This document shows positions 7,183-15,457 of a DNA stretch of 64,000 nucleotides, one piece after another; the first letter of the stretch is position 1, and every line of letters starts with the position of its first letter. The translations under genes were made by a program, and so were the position numbers. The DNA lies in NCBI GenBank assembly GCA_030427385.1, contig JAUHWR010000001.1, forward strand, positions 2,042,042 through 2,106,041, read 5' to 3'. The DNA is from Alphaproteobacteria bacterium (GTDB lineage: Bacteria > Pseudomonadota > Alphaproteobacteria > Micavibrionales > Micavibrionaceae). Under the pieces are notes generated by a model. That model did no database searches. It saw only the letters and a list, made by a program, of their open reading frames with translations, and was not told the origin of the DNA.

Positions 7183-9474
7183 ATGCAGGGAACTCATCCG
7201 GAATTAAATAAAGAGGCGGTTTACTTCGAACTTTGGAAAAACCACCAGGATGTTCATTATAACTTATTGATGCAGATATTTGGCTTAAATACGAAAAAAG
7301 CCGAGGAAGAGCTTCGTCCCATTTTGAATGAGCTGGTAGATGAGGGAGTAGTTAGTTACTATGCCGAAAAGAAAAAATATAAAGCCGTCGCGGCCTTAAA
7401 TGATCTGTTGATCGGGGAAGTTATCCCGAATCCGGAGAGTGGAAATTACGATTACTTGAAGCCATTAGATTGGGCCGTCGGTCACATGCCCGAGCCGTTA
7501 ATTCGTATCAAAAAAGGGCAGCCGAAATTATGGCCGCATTTGGTGCATATTAAACGTAGTGGGCCGAATTTATTGGCGAAAAGTATCGCAGAGATTACTC
7601 CGCAACATCCGGCAAGAATTCATGGACAGGTTGTAGATACAGAGGAAGGGCGAAAGCTTGTTCCTCTTTTTCATAGGTATCATACTGATTTTGCGGTGAC
7701 AGGCAGCCAAAAAGCCATGGTTGAAGACGGCGATATTGTAATTGCCAATCTGAACCCCCTGCGGGGCAGTGTTGAAATTGTGGATTATGATCTTGATGCG
7801 CTTCCGCCGGAAAAATATTCAAAAATGGTAATTGCGTCAAAAGGATTAAATCCACATTTTTCCAAAAATGCAGTACAGGAAGCCGCGCAAATCTGTGCGC
7901 GTCCATTAACTGCATCGCCTATTCATTATAGGGATTTACCCTTTGCAGCTATTGATGAGCGGATTGATCCGGCAATGCGTGTTGATTACAGGGACTTACC
8001 TTTATCAACCGTAGATGGGAAATATGCGCGGGATATCGATGATGGCTTTGCGTTTGTCCCCAATCATGATCCGGATAATGAAGGGGGAATAAATCTGGTT
8101 GTGGCGATTGCCGATGTGACAGCAGATATCGGAATGGATTTTATGGGCGGTGTTTCTTATTTAGACGGGGAAGCCTATGATCGTGGATCTTCGGTGTATT
8201 TTCCAGATCAGGTTGTGTCAATGTTGCCCTCTAATTTATCAAGTGGGCGCTTTTCCTTGAACCCGTATGTGGATACTCAGGCTTTTGTATGTGAAATGAA
8301 ATTGGGGCCGCATGCAGAAGTTTTGGCTCATACCTTCCGGATAGGGTTAGTCAGGAGCCATGCCAAAATGACTTATCATGGTTTGGATGATGTTATTGCC
8401 CATGATTTATGCGTGCCCGGTCTGCCGGATGATTTTGCACAAAATATGTTGCTCGCAGATAGGATTTTGCCGGACTCTCCTGTATTTAGGGATCGTCTGA
8501 ATATGGATTTAATTGAGAGAAAAATAGTTGTTGATCACCAAGATGGCGTTCAGGTTTATGAAAGATCAGAATATAGTAATAGCATCATTGCCAATATGAT
8601 GGTTTTGACAAATGCCGCCGCCGCATCGCATGATTGTGGTATATATCGTAATTTGGCGTGTCCCGAAGATCATCAATTAGTAACATTATCCGATCATATC
8701 GGGGATATAAATAAGCGCCGTGCCGAGAGTATGCAGGCACCTTATCCGCAATGGGATAGGTATAAATATAACGGCGCGACTGAGTGGTTACAGGATTTAT
8801 TGCATCAATCGCTTTATCAGGATGATCAAAACCAGATTAGGTCATTAATGATCAGAAGTTTGCCCAAAGCCAGATTTGGATTATCTTCGGAGGGACATTT
8901 TTCATTAGGAATGACGCCGGGCAACGTATATGAAAATTATACGTTTTTTACGTCACCAATCCGTCGCTATGCGGATTGGATTGTGCATAGGGCATTGAAA
9001 GAAAAGTTTGATATCGTGCGCGATAAACCATATGTTCTGCCTAGGGTTGATCATCCCAAAGAGATTGAAGACCATTTGAGTTCGCAATTCAGGCAGGCGG
9101 CAAAAATTCAAAAAGATAGTGAAAATATGTTGGCGATGCATATATTGCGTCATCATATCGGACAACGTCGCGGTGGGGAGGTTCATGAAATTAAAGAGGA
9201 CGGGATCGTCATTGAGTTGAATGATCCTCCGGCGCGCGGGTTTTTACCTGTGGAATCATTACGAAAAGATAGAGTCCATAATGGGGGAAATTGCATTTCA
9301 GCGCATTTTACCCATAAACGCTTGAAAGTCGGGGATGAGATATCGGTCTATATTGCAAAGGTTGATCCGGTTGCGGGAGAATTACAGTTTAGCGCGTTGC
9401 CAATTCCAAAAGATAAAAACATTCATGGAGATAAGCCAGAGCCGCAAAATACCGGTCTTGAACTAATTGCCTAA
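7183..9474 (+). CDS. second, divergent RNB-family exoribonuclease (RNase R paralogue)
   Basis: A 763-residue protein with the same layout as the preceding rnr but strongly diverged. It has a winged-helix-like N-terminus, a middle domain, the RNB domain and a weak C-terminal S1-like domain (about 655-740). The catalytic signature STVDGKYARDIDDGFAF keeps all four Asp (D278, D284, D286, D287), and FTSPIRRYADWIVHR is intact, so activity is expected. It lacks the Lys-rich tail. The motif YRDLP-x4-D occurs twice, at 249-258 and 269-278, just before the active site. GGGAG stands five bases before the ATG. Most alphaproteobacteria have one rnr near rpmG, so a tandem pair is unusual. Its own substrates are unknown. 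Confidence 0.9.
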   Translation: MQGTHPELNKEAVYFELWKNHQDVHYNLLMQIFGLNTKKAEEELRPILNELVDEGVVSYYAEKKKYKAVAALNDLLIGEVIPNPESGNYDYLKPLDWAVGHMPEPLIRIKKGQPKLWPHLVHIKRSGPNLLAKSIAEITPQHPARIHGQVVDTEEGRKLVPLFHRYHTDFAVTGSQKAMVEDGDIVIANLNPLRGSVEIVDYDLDALPPEKYSKMVIASKGLNPHFSKNAVQEAAQICARPLTASPIHYRDLPFAAIDERIDPAMRVDYRDLPLSTVDGKYARDIDDGFAFVPNHDPDNEGGINLVVAIADVTADIGMDFMGGVSYLDGEAYDRGSSVYFPDQVVSMLPSNLSSGRFSLNPYVDTQAFVCEMKLGPHAEVLAHTFRIGLVRSHAKMTYHGLDDVIAHDLCVPGLPDDFAQNMLLADRILPDSPVFRDRLNMDLIERKIVVDHQDGVQVYERSEYSNSIIANMMVLTNAAAASHDCGIYRNLACPEDHQLVTLSDHIGDINKRRAESMQAPYPQWDRYKYNGATEWLQDLLHQSLYQDDQNQIRSLMIRSLPKARFGLSSEGHFSLGMTPGNVYENYTFFTSPIRRYADWIVHRALKEKFDIVRDKPYVLPRVDHPKEIEDHLSSQFRQAAKIQKDSENMLAMHILRHHIGQRRGGEVHEIKEDGIVIELNDPPARGFLPVESLRKDRVHNGGNCISAHFTHKRLKVGDEISVYIAKVDPVAGELQFSALPIPKDKNIHGDKPEPQNTGLELIA

Positions 9475-9480
9475 AATTAT

Positions 9481-9509
9481 TTGACAAGTGCGGTAAAATC
9501 GGACATAAC
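9481..9509 (+). promoter_or_regulatory. promoter of rpmG
   Basis: A perfect TTGACA at 9481-9486 is followed after 17 bases by CATAAC at 9504-9509. It starts a few bases after the stop of the second RNB gene and gives a leader of about 25 bases with GAGG before the rpmG ATG. Confidence 0.7.
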
Positions 9510-9540
9510 ACAGGTCTAATTTAAATTTTGAGGATTACAC

Positions 9541-9744
9541 ATGGCTAAAAAAGGCGTTGCACAGAAAGTTCGTATGGAGAGCTCTGCAGGGACAGGCTAT
9601 CGTTATTACACACGTCATAACCCACGTGCGGAAAATAAGCTGGAGATGAAAAAATTTGATCCATGGGCTGTTCATCCGGAAACAGGTAAAAAAGGTGCGC
9701 ATGTTATTTTCACACAGAAAAAGATGCCTCCGCATAAAAAGTAA
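9541..9744 (+). CDS. rpmG: 50S ribosomal protein L33
   Basis: A 67-residue basic protein. The order MAKK..., TGYRYYTRHNPR, LEMKKFDP matches L33 (consensus TG-x-Y-Y-x-T-x-x-N-R ... L-x-x-x-K-Y-D-P), which lies near the E site of the large subunit. It lacks the Cys pairs of zinc-type L33, so it is the zinc-free form. It runs about 12 residues beyond the usual 55, ending IFTQKKMPPHKK. GAGG eight bases before the ATG supports the start. It has its own promoter and ends at a strong terminator; the rnr-rpmG-pleD neighbourhood is common in alphaproteobacteria. Confidence 0.93.
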   Translation: MAKKGVAQKVRMESSAGTGYRYYTRHNPRAENKLEMKKFDPWAVHPETGKKGAHVIFTQKKMPPHKK

Positions 9745-9761
9745 ACCAAGTTTTAAAAAAA

Positions 9762-9786
9762 AGCGCCAAATCGGCGCTTTTTTTTA
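9762..9786 (+). terminator. bidirectional terminator between rpmG and pleD
   Basis: AGCGCC, loop AAATC and GGCGCT form a stem followed by a run of about eight T on the plus strand. A run of A precedes the stem, so it can also end the convergent pleD transcript. Confidence 0.9.
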
Positions 9787-11211
9787 TTCCATCATTTCGC
9801 GTTCTTCTTCTTTGTATATATCCGGATCAATAAAGCCAGCTTGTTCAAAGATGGTGCGGTTGCGACCAGTTTCTTTGGCGTTATAAAGACATTTATCCGC
9901 GCGGTCCAAAACGGTTTTCACATCATGCCCGCCATTACGCACGATAATCCCGCCAACCGATGTGGTGATCTTTAAAGGCCCGCTTTTGAGGTTGCAATCA
10001 ATGGCATCATCAGCAATGGAGCGTCGCAGACGTTCGGCGATGTAATGGGCTTTTTCTTCGGTCACATCAGGCAGGATGACAACAAATTCCTCACCGCCAT
10101 GACGCGCAACCAAGTCAAAGCTACGCAAAGATTCGGCGATACGTCTGGAAAATTCCTTTAAGACTTCATCGCCGATATTGTGACCATGTGTGTCATTCAC
10201 GGCTTTGAAATGGTCGATATCCAGCAATAAGATGCCCAATGGTTTCTTGTTCGCCTCTTGACGCTCCAGAAGTTTCTTCAGGTGGGTTTCCATGTAGCGG
10301 CGGTTATACATGCCGGTAAGCGGATCCGTTACAGCCATGGACAGGCTGTTCTCATAATTGGCGCGAAGTCTGTCCTGGAAGCGTTTACGGCGAATTTGCG
10401 TCCGTACGCGCGCAAGGAATTCATTCCGATCAACAGGGCGCATGATATAATCATTAACCCCCATCTCAAGACCGCGCGCAATGCGTTGAATATCTTCATC
10501 GCCCCCCACCATAATGATGGGCGTGGCGCGGGTATTCTCGTTTGAGCGCAGGTGAGAACATAGGCGTAATCCGTCTTCATCTTGAAGATTAATGCTGACG
10601 ACGATCAGATCAAAAATTTGCTCTTTAATTTTTTTCAAGGCTTCGCTGCCACTCATAACGGCATAAATTTCATCGTGATCGGCATTGAGGACAGATTTGT
10701 ATTTTTCAATTTCAAAGTCCTGATCCTCAATGACCAAAACCTTAGCATGTTCAACGCGCTCTTTCATCGGAGAGACATCATCATTCGCCACACCGAGTTG
10801 ATTGGCGGTTTTTTCACGTATGCGCCATTCATCGACGGTGATTTTTAAACGTACGAGGGAGCGCACGCGTGCCATCAAGGCAATATCATTGATGGGTTTG
10901 CTGAGGAAGTCATCGGCGCCGGCTTCCAGCCCGCGCACGCGGTCTTCATTTTCAGTTAATGCGGTTACCATTACAACGGGAATATGCGTTGTTTTCGGAT
11001 TGTCCTTAATACGGCGGCAGACTTCAAAGCCGTCCATACCGGGCATCATAATATCAAGCAGGATGATATCTGGGCTTTCATTTTCAGCCTTTTCCAATGC
11101 TTCCTGACCGCTTGTGGCAATCAGGACGTCGTAATATTCGCTGTTTAGACGGGCTTCCAGTAATTTTACATTTGGAAGAATGTCATCGACAACTAGAACT
11201 CTTGCAGACAT
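9784..11211 (-). CDS. pleD: PleD-type diguanylate cyclase response regulator (REC-REC-GGDEF)
   Basis: 475 residues: receiver 1 (about 3-120) with acceptor Asp53 (DIILLDIMMPGMDG), receiver 2 (about 157-272), and a C-terminal GGDEF domain (about 295-460) with GGEEF at 372-376. In Caulobacter, PleD makes cyclic di-GMP at the stalked pole after phosphorylation by DivJ. Receiver 2 has Ser206 (DLIVVSINLQ) where the acceptor Asp should be, so it can only act as a dimerisation adaptor. RSFD at 363-366, five residues before GGEEF, is the inhibitory RxxD I-site, so product inhibition is expected. It follows divK after 49 bases on the same strand, as in Caulobacter. Confidence 0.96.
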   Translation of the reverse strand: MSARVLVVDDILPNVKLLEARLNSEYYDVLIATSGQEALEKAENESPDIILLDIMMPGMDGFEVCRRIKDNPKTTHIPVVMVTALTENEDRVRGLEAGADDFLSKPINDIALMARVRSLVRLKITVDEWRIREKTANQLGVANDDVSPMKERVEHAKVLVIEDQDFEIEKYKSVLNADHDEIYAVMSGSEALKKIKEQIFDLIVVSINLQDEDGLRLCSHLRSNENTRATPIIMVGGDEDIQRIARGLEMGVNDYIMRPVDRNEFLARVRTQIRRKRFQDRLRANYENSLSMAVTDPLTGMYNRRYMETHLKKLLERQEANKKPLGILLLDIDHFKAVNDTHGHNIGDEVLKEFSRRIAESLRSFDLVARHGGEEFVVILPDVTEEKAHYIAERLRRSIADDAIDCNLKSGPLKITTSVGGIIVRNGGHDVKTVLDRADKCLYNAKETGRNRTIFEQAGFIDPDIYKEEEREMME

Positions 11212-11260
11212 AGAACCTCAACTTCTGTTTTCTTATTTTTTTTATTATCAATTATAAACA

Positions 11261-11626
11261 TTATATATATTTACGTATAGTTTCGATTAATTTATTCACT
11301 GTGATCGGTTTAGACAAGTAATCTTCACAGCCACCTTGGCGTATTTTTTCCTCATCACCCTTCATGGCATAAGCGGTGACGGCGATGACGGGGATTTTTT
11401 TTAATTCAGGATCTTGTTTCAACATTTTTGTGACATCCAGACCGGAAATTTGGGGGAGTTGAATATCCATCAGGATAAGATTGGGTTGATGTTCATGCGC
11501 CAAATCCATGACTTTCAGGCCGTCTCTGGTTTCGATGGCGTCGATATCATGCGCTTCCAGAAGATCACGAAATAATTTCATGTTCAGCTCATTATCTTCA
11601 ACAATTAATACCTTTTTCCGGGTCAT
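11261..11626 (-). CDS. divK: single-domain response regulator DivK
   Basis: A 121-residue lone receiver with acceptor Asp54 ([13 protein letters not shown]), acidic pair E10-D11, the Thr/Ser of [12 protein letters not shown] and Lys of YLSKPI. There is no output domain. The sequence [18 protein letters not shown] is typical of DivK, which in Caulobacter tells the kinases DivJ, PleC and DivL about cell polarity and indirectly controls CtrA. It sits between eipB and pleD, 62 and 49 bases away, all on the minus strand. The partner kinases are not in the window. Confidence 0.95.
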   Translation of the reverse strand: MTRKKVLIVEDNELNMKLFRDLLEAHDIDAIETRDGLKVMDLAHEHQPNLILMDIQLPQISGLDVTKMLKQDPELKKIPVIAVTAYAMKGDEEKIRQGGCEDYLSKPITVNKLIETIRKYI

Positions 11627-11688
11627 AATTTTATCTCTAAACGTCAGTTGAATGATGATAGCGCTTAAAGGTTACTATAATCTCAATA

Positions 11689-12585
11689 TCACTGACATTT
11701 TAATGGTTTTTCCACACGTTCAAGTGCAGTTAGTTTTTGGCTTATGCTGAATTCGTTATAATCAATTACCATATCGCTAATCACGCTGTTTTCATGAAAT
11801 AGGGCGTTCATCTCATAATCAGACGCAAAGACTTCGTTATCAAGTAGGGGGAAGAAGGCCATCTGTACATCGCGGGCTTTGCCGTTTAAAAGACCAAGGT
11901 CGATTTTAGGAACGTTATCAATGCGGGCAATGGCATTAGCGGGTTTTCCGATAAAGGCATTAACTTCAATCGGACCTTCGATATCGCTGCCGTCAAATAA
12001 CGTACGGTTCAGGAAGGGGGCGTTGGGTTGTTTCATGGCCGCAATGACGTCCAAAGTATGCTGCATGGGAAACACAAATCCGATCGGTAAATCAAATTCC
12101 AATCCTTCGGGCATCGTATAGGTTGCCTTGCCAGTGCCATCTTCAAATCGTTCTGCCTGTCCGCGTATTTCCTCATAAAGGTCGCCGTCACGGCTGCGTC
12201 TGGAAGAGAAGTTAAATAGTTTTCCATCCAGACTTTCCCATGTTGAAAAGTCGGATGTCACGCGCATGGCGGGGGAATCCGCATATTCGTATGTCAGATT
12301 GAAGCGGTGATCGGTGGTCCATGCTTCACAGGTCGGCTTCCATTCAAAATACATGGTGCCACTGATGTTAATAATCTGTGAGCCGTTGCTGGAGGAGATC
12401 ATTTTAATGTCATAGAGCGCCTTATGAGGCTGTATGTCTTGGTTTGAAAGTTTGGGAAGTGCGCCGATTTTGCCGGAGACCAGCTCCGTGCCCGGTAATG
12501 TTTCCGAATTGGCAAAGATCAAGGCACCGCCAAAAAGGCATAAAGCACAAAATATAACAATTCCAAAGCCAAGCTTTTTATTCAT
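11689..12585 (-). CDS. eipB: EipB-like periplasmic envelope-integrity protein (DUF1849)
   Basis: 298 residues with an N-terminal membrane or signal segment (about 6-26). The mature protein begins with the family hallmark PHKALYDI at about 53-60, has GTMYFEWKPTCEAWTTDHRF around 76-95 and ends in KPLKCQ. Brucella EipB is a periplasmic beta-spiral protein needed for envelope integrity, with a conserved disulfide; Cys86 and Cys297 are placed to form it here. The gene heads the minus-strand run eipB-divK-pleD. Whether that is one transcript is not shown. Confidence 0.85.
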   Translation of the reverse strand: MNKKLGFGIVIFCALCLFGGALIFANSETLPGTELVSGKIGALPKLSNQDIQPHKALYDIKMISSSNGSQIINISGTMYFEWKPTCEAWTTDHRFNLTYEYADSPAMRVTSDFSTWESLDGKLFNFSSRRSRDGDLYEEIRGQAERFEDGTGKATYTMPEGLEFDLPIGFVFPMQHTLDVIAAMKQPNAPFLNRTLFDGSDIEGPIEVNAFIGKPANAIARIDNVPKIDLGLLNGKARDVQMAFFPLLDNEVFASDYEMNALFHENSVISDMVIDYNEFSISQKLTALERVEKPLKCQ

Positions 12586-12716
12586 AGTTACGTATCATAA
12601 AGTAAAGTCCCCATTGAGCAAGGGAAATTCGCCTTTTGAGGGGCGGTAATTTTTGCCGCGTTTTTAAATAAATTGCAATTTTTGCCCAGCTCCATCCGGC
12701 TAAATCGGAGACGTAG

Positions 12717-12772
12717 TAAAGGCGGGCTGTTATTAAGCTTCATATAGCGATCTGGCATGCTTCGTGCAAGGT
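12717..12772. repeat. diverged intergenic repeat, copy A
   Basis: Bases 12757-12772 read ATGCTTCGTGCAAGGT. The same 16 bases with one change occur at 15030-15045, and weaker similarity (GGCGG..., GTTA..TTAA/GTTAATATCAT) extends about 40 bases to the left in both. The two copies flank the rho region. Its function is unknown. Confidence 0.5.
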
Positions 12773-12805
12773 CATAATCAAGAGTAAAGTTTAAGTTTAT
12801 CAAGT

Positions 12806-12921
12806 TTTCGTTCGCATTTCTTTGATTGTGAACCCTGACCTAACCCACCGTTGAGAGGTTGCGAGCGAAATATCAATAGAAGGCCCGGATAGTTTGATAG
12901 AATATCAGACATTCGGGTCTT
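12806..12921. ncRNA. possible structured RNA with two long hairpins
   Basis: The stretch folds into two adjacent helices. Helix 1 is 11 bp, 12806-12816 with 12860-12870 (TTTCGTTCGCA with TGCGAGCGAAA, one G-U). Helix 2 is about 19 bp with one bulge, 12880-12899 with 12903-12921, capped by a three-base loop. The paired arms contain several G-U pairs if the plus strand is transcribed. The stretch after helix 2 (CTTCTTT) is only a weak T tract. No known RNA family or clear promoter was recognised, so orientation and expression are open. Confidence 0.4.
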
Positions 12922-12958
12922 CTTCTTTATGGGAAAAATGTAGTTTTTAAAATATATG

Positions 12959-12987
12959 TTGACTCTTTATTTTCTGCGCTTTATAAA
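12959..12987 (+). promoter_or_regulatory. sigma-70-type promoter of rho
   Basis: TTGACT at 12959-12964 and TATAAA at 12982-12987 are 17 bases apart, close to consensus. Transcription would start near 12994. Confidence 0.65.
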
Positions 12988-12993
12988 TTTTAA

Positions 12994-13208
12994 TAATTCT
13001 TGAAGAAATCCAGACATTTATGGTTTTTAGCGGGTTGCTTGGCAATCCATTCAGGAAGAAATAAAAAATAATTCCTCAGGCTTTAACAAAACTTAACGAA
13101 TAGGAATGTAAGATTATTTGAGCGTTCAAATAAATCTATATTGAATAGAATAATTAGAATTTTCTTTCACATAACCAAGTGATCCATCAACACAAGCTGT
13201 AAAATCAT
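12994..13208 (+). promoter_or_regulatory. long 5' leader of rho
   Basis: About 215 bases, AT-rich, lie between the predicted start of transcription and the rho ATG. It contains a possible 14-codon ORF at 13020-13064 (MVFSGLLGNPFRKK) with no clear ribosome-binding site. The rho start itself has no clear Shine-Dalgarno sequence. In E. coli the rho leader mediates autoregulation; whether that holds here is inference. The rest of the 12586-13208 gap holds the repeat and hairpins listed separately. Confidence 0.4.
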
Positions 13209-14474
13209 ATGAATCTTCAAGAACTTAAACACCGTAGCCCCTCTGAGCTTCTGGCTTTTGCCGAGGAATTAGGGATCGAAAATGTCGGCAATCAACGCAA
13301 ACAGGATATTATGTTTGCCATTCTCAAGCAACTTGCCGAAAATGACGTGCCGATTTCAGGGACAGGTGTTTTAGAAGTATTACAAGACGGCTTCGGGTTT
13401 TTGCGTTCTCCGGAAGAAAACTATCTGCCGGGGCCTGATGATATTTATGTGGCGCCCAATCAAATTCGTAAATTCGGTCTGCGAACCGGTGATATTATTA
13501 TGGGCGGCATTCGCGCCCCCAAAGAATCCGAGCGTTATTTTGCGCTGATTAACGTTGATACGGTTAACGGGGAAGATCCCGCGAAAATCCGCCATCGTAT
13601 TAATTTTGACAATTTGACCCCGCTTTATCCGGAGCGCAAAATCAATCTGGAGTTGGAGCATGATCCGACCAAGAAAAAACAGGTTAACTTTACGCAGCGT
13701 ATTATTGAGCTGGTCTCCCCCATCGGGTTTGGGCAGCGTGCATTGATTGTGGCGCCGCCGCGCACCGGTAAGACGGTAATGCTGCAAAATATTGCGGAAT
13801 CAATTGCCAAAAACCACCCCGATTCCTATTTGATTGTGCTTTTGATTGATGAGCGCCCCGAAGAAGTGACCGACATGGCGCGCAGCGTGAAGGGGGAAGT
13901 TATTTCCTCCACATTTGATGAGCCGGCGGCGCGTCACGTGCAAGTTGCGGAAATGGTCATGGAAAAGGCCAAGCGTCTCGTGGAACAAAAGCGTGATGTG
14001 GTCATTTTGCTGGATTCGATTACGCGTTTGGCGCGTGCCTATAATACGGTTGTGCCATCATCCGGTAAAGTTTTAACGGGCGGCGTGGATGCCAATGCCT
14101 TGCAACGCCCGAAGCGTTTCTTTGGTGCGGCCAGAAATATTGAACAGGGCGGATCATTGACCATTATTGCAACCGCCTTGATTGATACGGGATCACGTAT
14201 GGATGAGGTGATCTTTGAAGAATTCAAAGGCACCGGTAATGCGGAGATTGTTCTGGATCGTAAAATATCCGATAAGCGCGTCTTCCCATCGATTGATATT
14301 CAAAAATCCGGAACGCGTAAAGAAGAGCTTCTGGTGGGACCTGATTTACAGAAAATGTGGGTGCTTCGCCGTATTCTGAACCCGATGGGCACCGTTGATG
14401 CAGTTGAATTCCTTCTGACCAAGCTTAAAGAAACCAAATCTAACGAAGATTTCTTCCAGAGCATGAATCAGTAA
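13209..14474 (+). CDS. rho: transcription termination factor Rho
   Basis: A 421-residue hexameric RNA helicase that ends transcription. It shows the N-terminal Rho domain ([20 protein letters not shown]), the cold-shock RNA-binding fold with GFGFLRSPE, the Walker A motif [10 protein letters not shown], Walker [17 protein letters not shown] and the Q/R-loop region. The length is the standard one, with no insertion. ATG at 13209 gives the canonical N-terminus but lacks a strong ribosome-binding site. A transglutaminase-like gene starts one base after its stop. Confidence 0.98.
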   Translation: MNLQELKHRSPSELLAFAEELGIENVGNQRKQDIMFAILKQLAENDVPISGTGVLEVLQDGFGFLRSPEENYLPGPDDIYVAPNQIRKFGLRTGDIIMGGIRAPKESERYFALINVDTVNGEDPAKIRHRINFDNLTPLYPERKINLELEHDPTKKKQVNFTQRIIELVSPIGFGQRALIVAPPRTGKTVMLQNIAESIAKNHPDSYLIVLLIDERPEEVTDMARSVKGEVISSTFDEPAARHVQVAEMVMEKAKRLVEQKRDVVILLDSITRLARAYNTVVPSSGKVLTGGVDANALQRPKRFFGAARNIEQGGSLTIIATALIDTGSRMDEVIFEEFKGTGNAEIVLDRKISDKRVFPSIDIQKSGTRKEELLVGPDLQKMWVLRRILNPMGTVDAVEFLLTKLKETKSNEDFFQSMNQ

Positions 14475-14475
14475 G

Positions 14476-14991
14476 ATGCGGCATCATGAGTGCGCGCAAC
14501 GAATTTTTGAAGATATTCGCGACCGTCCCTATAGAGTTGCCCTGACACCGGATCTTCCGGCCGATAATTGCTATTATAAAGGTATTGAACTTATCAAAGA
14601 GCTAACCCCGCTGGGATATGCGATGCGGGCACGTTGTGGCACAGTTGATTGGCGGGATTTAGATATGATTCCACATTATATTTTTGAGTTCTATTGTGAA
14701 AAGACCAATATTGCACATACACATTTTTATCCGGAAATTTGTTTAGACGGGCGTTGGCTTATACTCGATCCGTCATGGAACAAAACTTTTGCGGAAGAAT
14801 ACGGGCTGCCTTATTCACAGTTTGGTGCGGATAATATTTCCTGTTTCAACATTCATAAATTATTTTCGCAAGAAGAGCAGATTGCTTATACTGCACAATG
14901 CCTTAACCACGATGAGAGTGAGATATATTTTAAAGAGATGGAGCGCTTTTATACGGAGATTAATCATTGGTTAAAGCAACATAATCCATAA
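14476..14991 (+). CDS. transglutaminase-like superfamily protein
   Basis: 171 residues. The stretch HTHFYPEICLDGRWLILDPSW (81-101) matches the transglutaminase-like core pattern H-x-(W/F)-x-E...DG-x-W...(L/I)DP-x-W. The triad would be Cys32 (DNCYYKG), His83 (or 81) and Asp98. Such folds hydrolyse or transfer amide bonds. No signal peptide or membrane segment is visible, so it is probably cytoplasmic. It starts one base after rho (TAA-G-ATG), so it is translated from the rho message. The substrate is unknown. Confidence 0.7.
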   Translation: MRHHECAQRIFEDIRDRPYRVALTPDLPADNCYYKGIELIKELTPLGYAMRARCGTVDWRDLDMIPHYIFEFYCEKTNIAHTHFYPEICLDGRWLILDPSWNKTFAEEYGLPYSQFGADNISCFNIHKLFSQEEQIAYTAQCLNHDESEIYFKEMERFYTEINHWLKQHNP

Positions 14992-15045
14992 GCGCAGGCG
15001 GTGATATTGTTAATATCATTCCGTTGGCCATGCTTTGTGCAAGGT
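14991..15045. repeat. diverged intergenic repeat, copy B
   Basis: Bases 15030-15045 read ATGCTTTGTGCAAGGT and match copy A at 12757-12772 in 15 of 16 positions. The copy begins at the stop codon of the transglutaminase-like gene. It also holds an inverted repeat, GATATTGTTAATATC, at 15002-15016. Confidence 0.5.
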
Positions 15046-15201
15046 GTGAGACTGAGCGATGCGGGTAGTTTAGTTGAGGTAAAATCTTGTTCTTGCCTAG
15101 CTTTAGAAAATTAATAATCTTAGAGGGAAAATTTTCCTTGCTCCCTGACATAAACAGGATTATACGTCCCTTAAAATATAATCATAGTAAGAGGGAATAT
15201 A

Positions 15202-15441
15202 ATGTTTAACCATACATTAGCAACAATAGAAACATTAGAGGCGCTTGAAGAACAAGGCGTTATTGATGCACATCAAACAGAAGATATCTTAAAAGAGAGT
15301 CCTGCCATGGCTGATTATATTGTTGGCACACTTACTACGGTTTTAGATCAATATACCTTAGCCCGTGAAGGTTTAAATATGTTGATTGACACCGCCAAAG
15401 AAAGATTTTGCGACCAAAATCCGTGCGTGCCCCAATATTAA
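15202..15441 (+). CDS. small acidic protein of unknown function
   Basis: A 79-residue, mostly helical, acidic protein with no signal peptide and two Cys near the end (ERFCDQNPCVPQY). I do not recognise a family. GAGGG lies about seven bases before the ATG, which supports translation. It stands alone between the rho pair and the convergent accC, with 16 bases between the two stops. It could be a lineage-specific small protein. Confidence 0.6.
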   Translation: MFNHTLATIETLEALEEQGVIDAHQTEDILKESPAMADYIVGTLTTVLDQYTLAREGLNMLIDTAKERFCDQNPCVPQY

Positions 15442-15457
15442 GGCATGAATTTGCTGA

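Noticed and set aside
12588..12803. Minus-strand ORF of 71 codons in the gap before rho
   Set aside because: No ribosome-binding site or recognisable product; it crosses repeat copy A and is best explained by it.
13083..13096. Possible CtrA site in the rho leader
   Set aside because: TTAA and TTAA are six bases apart instead of the required seven.
13380..13787. Long minus-strand ORF antisense to rho
   Set aside because: It is a frame shadow of the conserved rho coding sequence without its own signals.
14960..15151. Minus-strand ORF of 63 codons after the transglutaminase gene
   Set aside because: It overlaps repeat copy B and the 3' end of the coding gene; its slight resemblance to the ORF at 12588-12803 comes from the DNA repeat.
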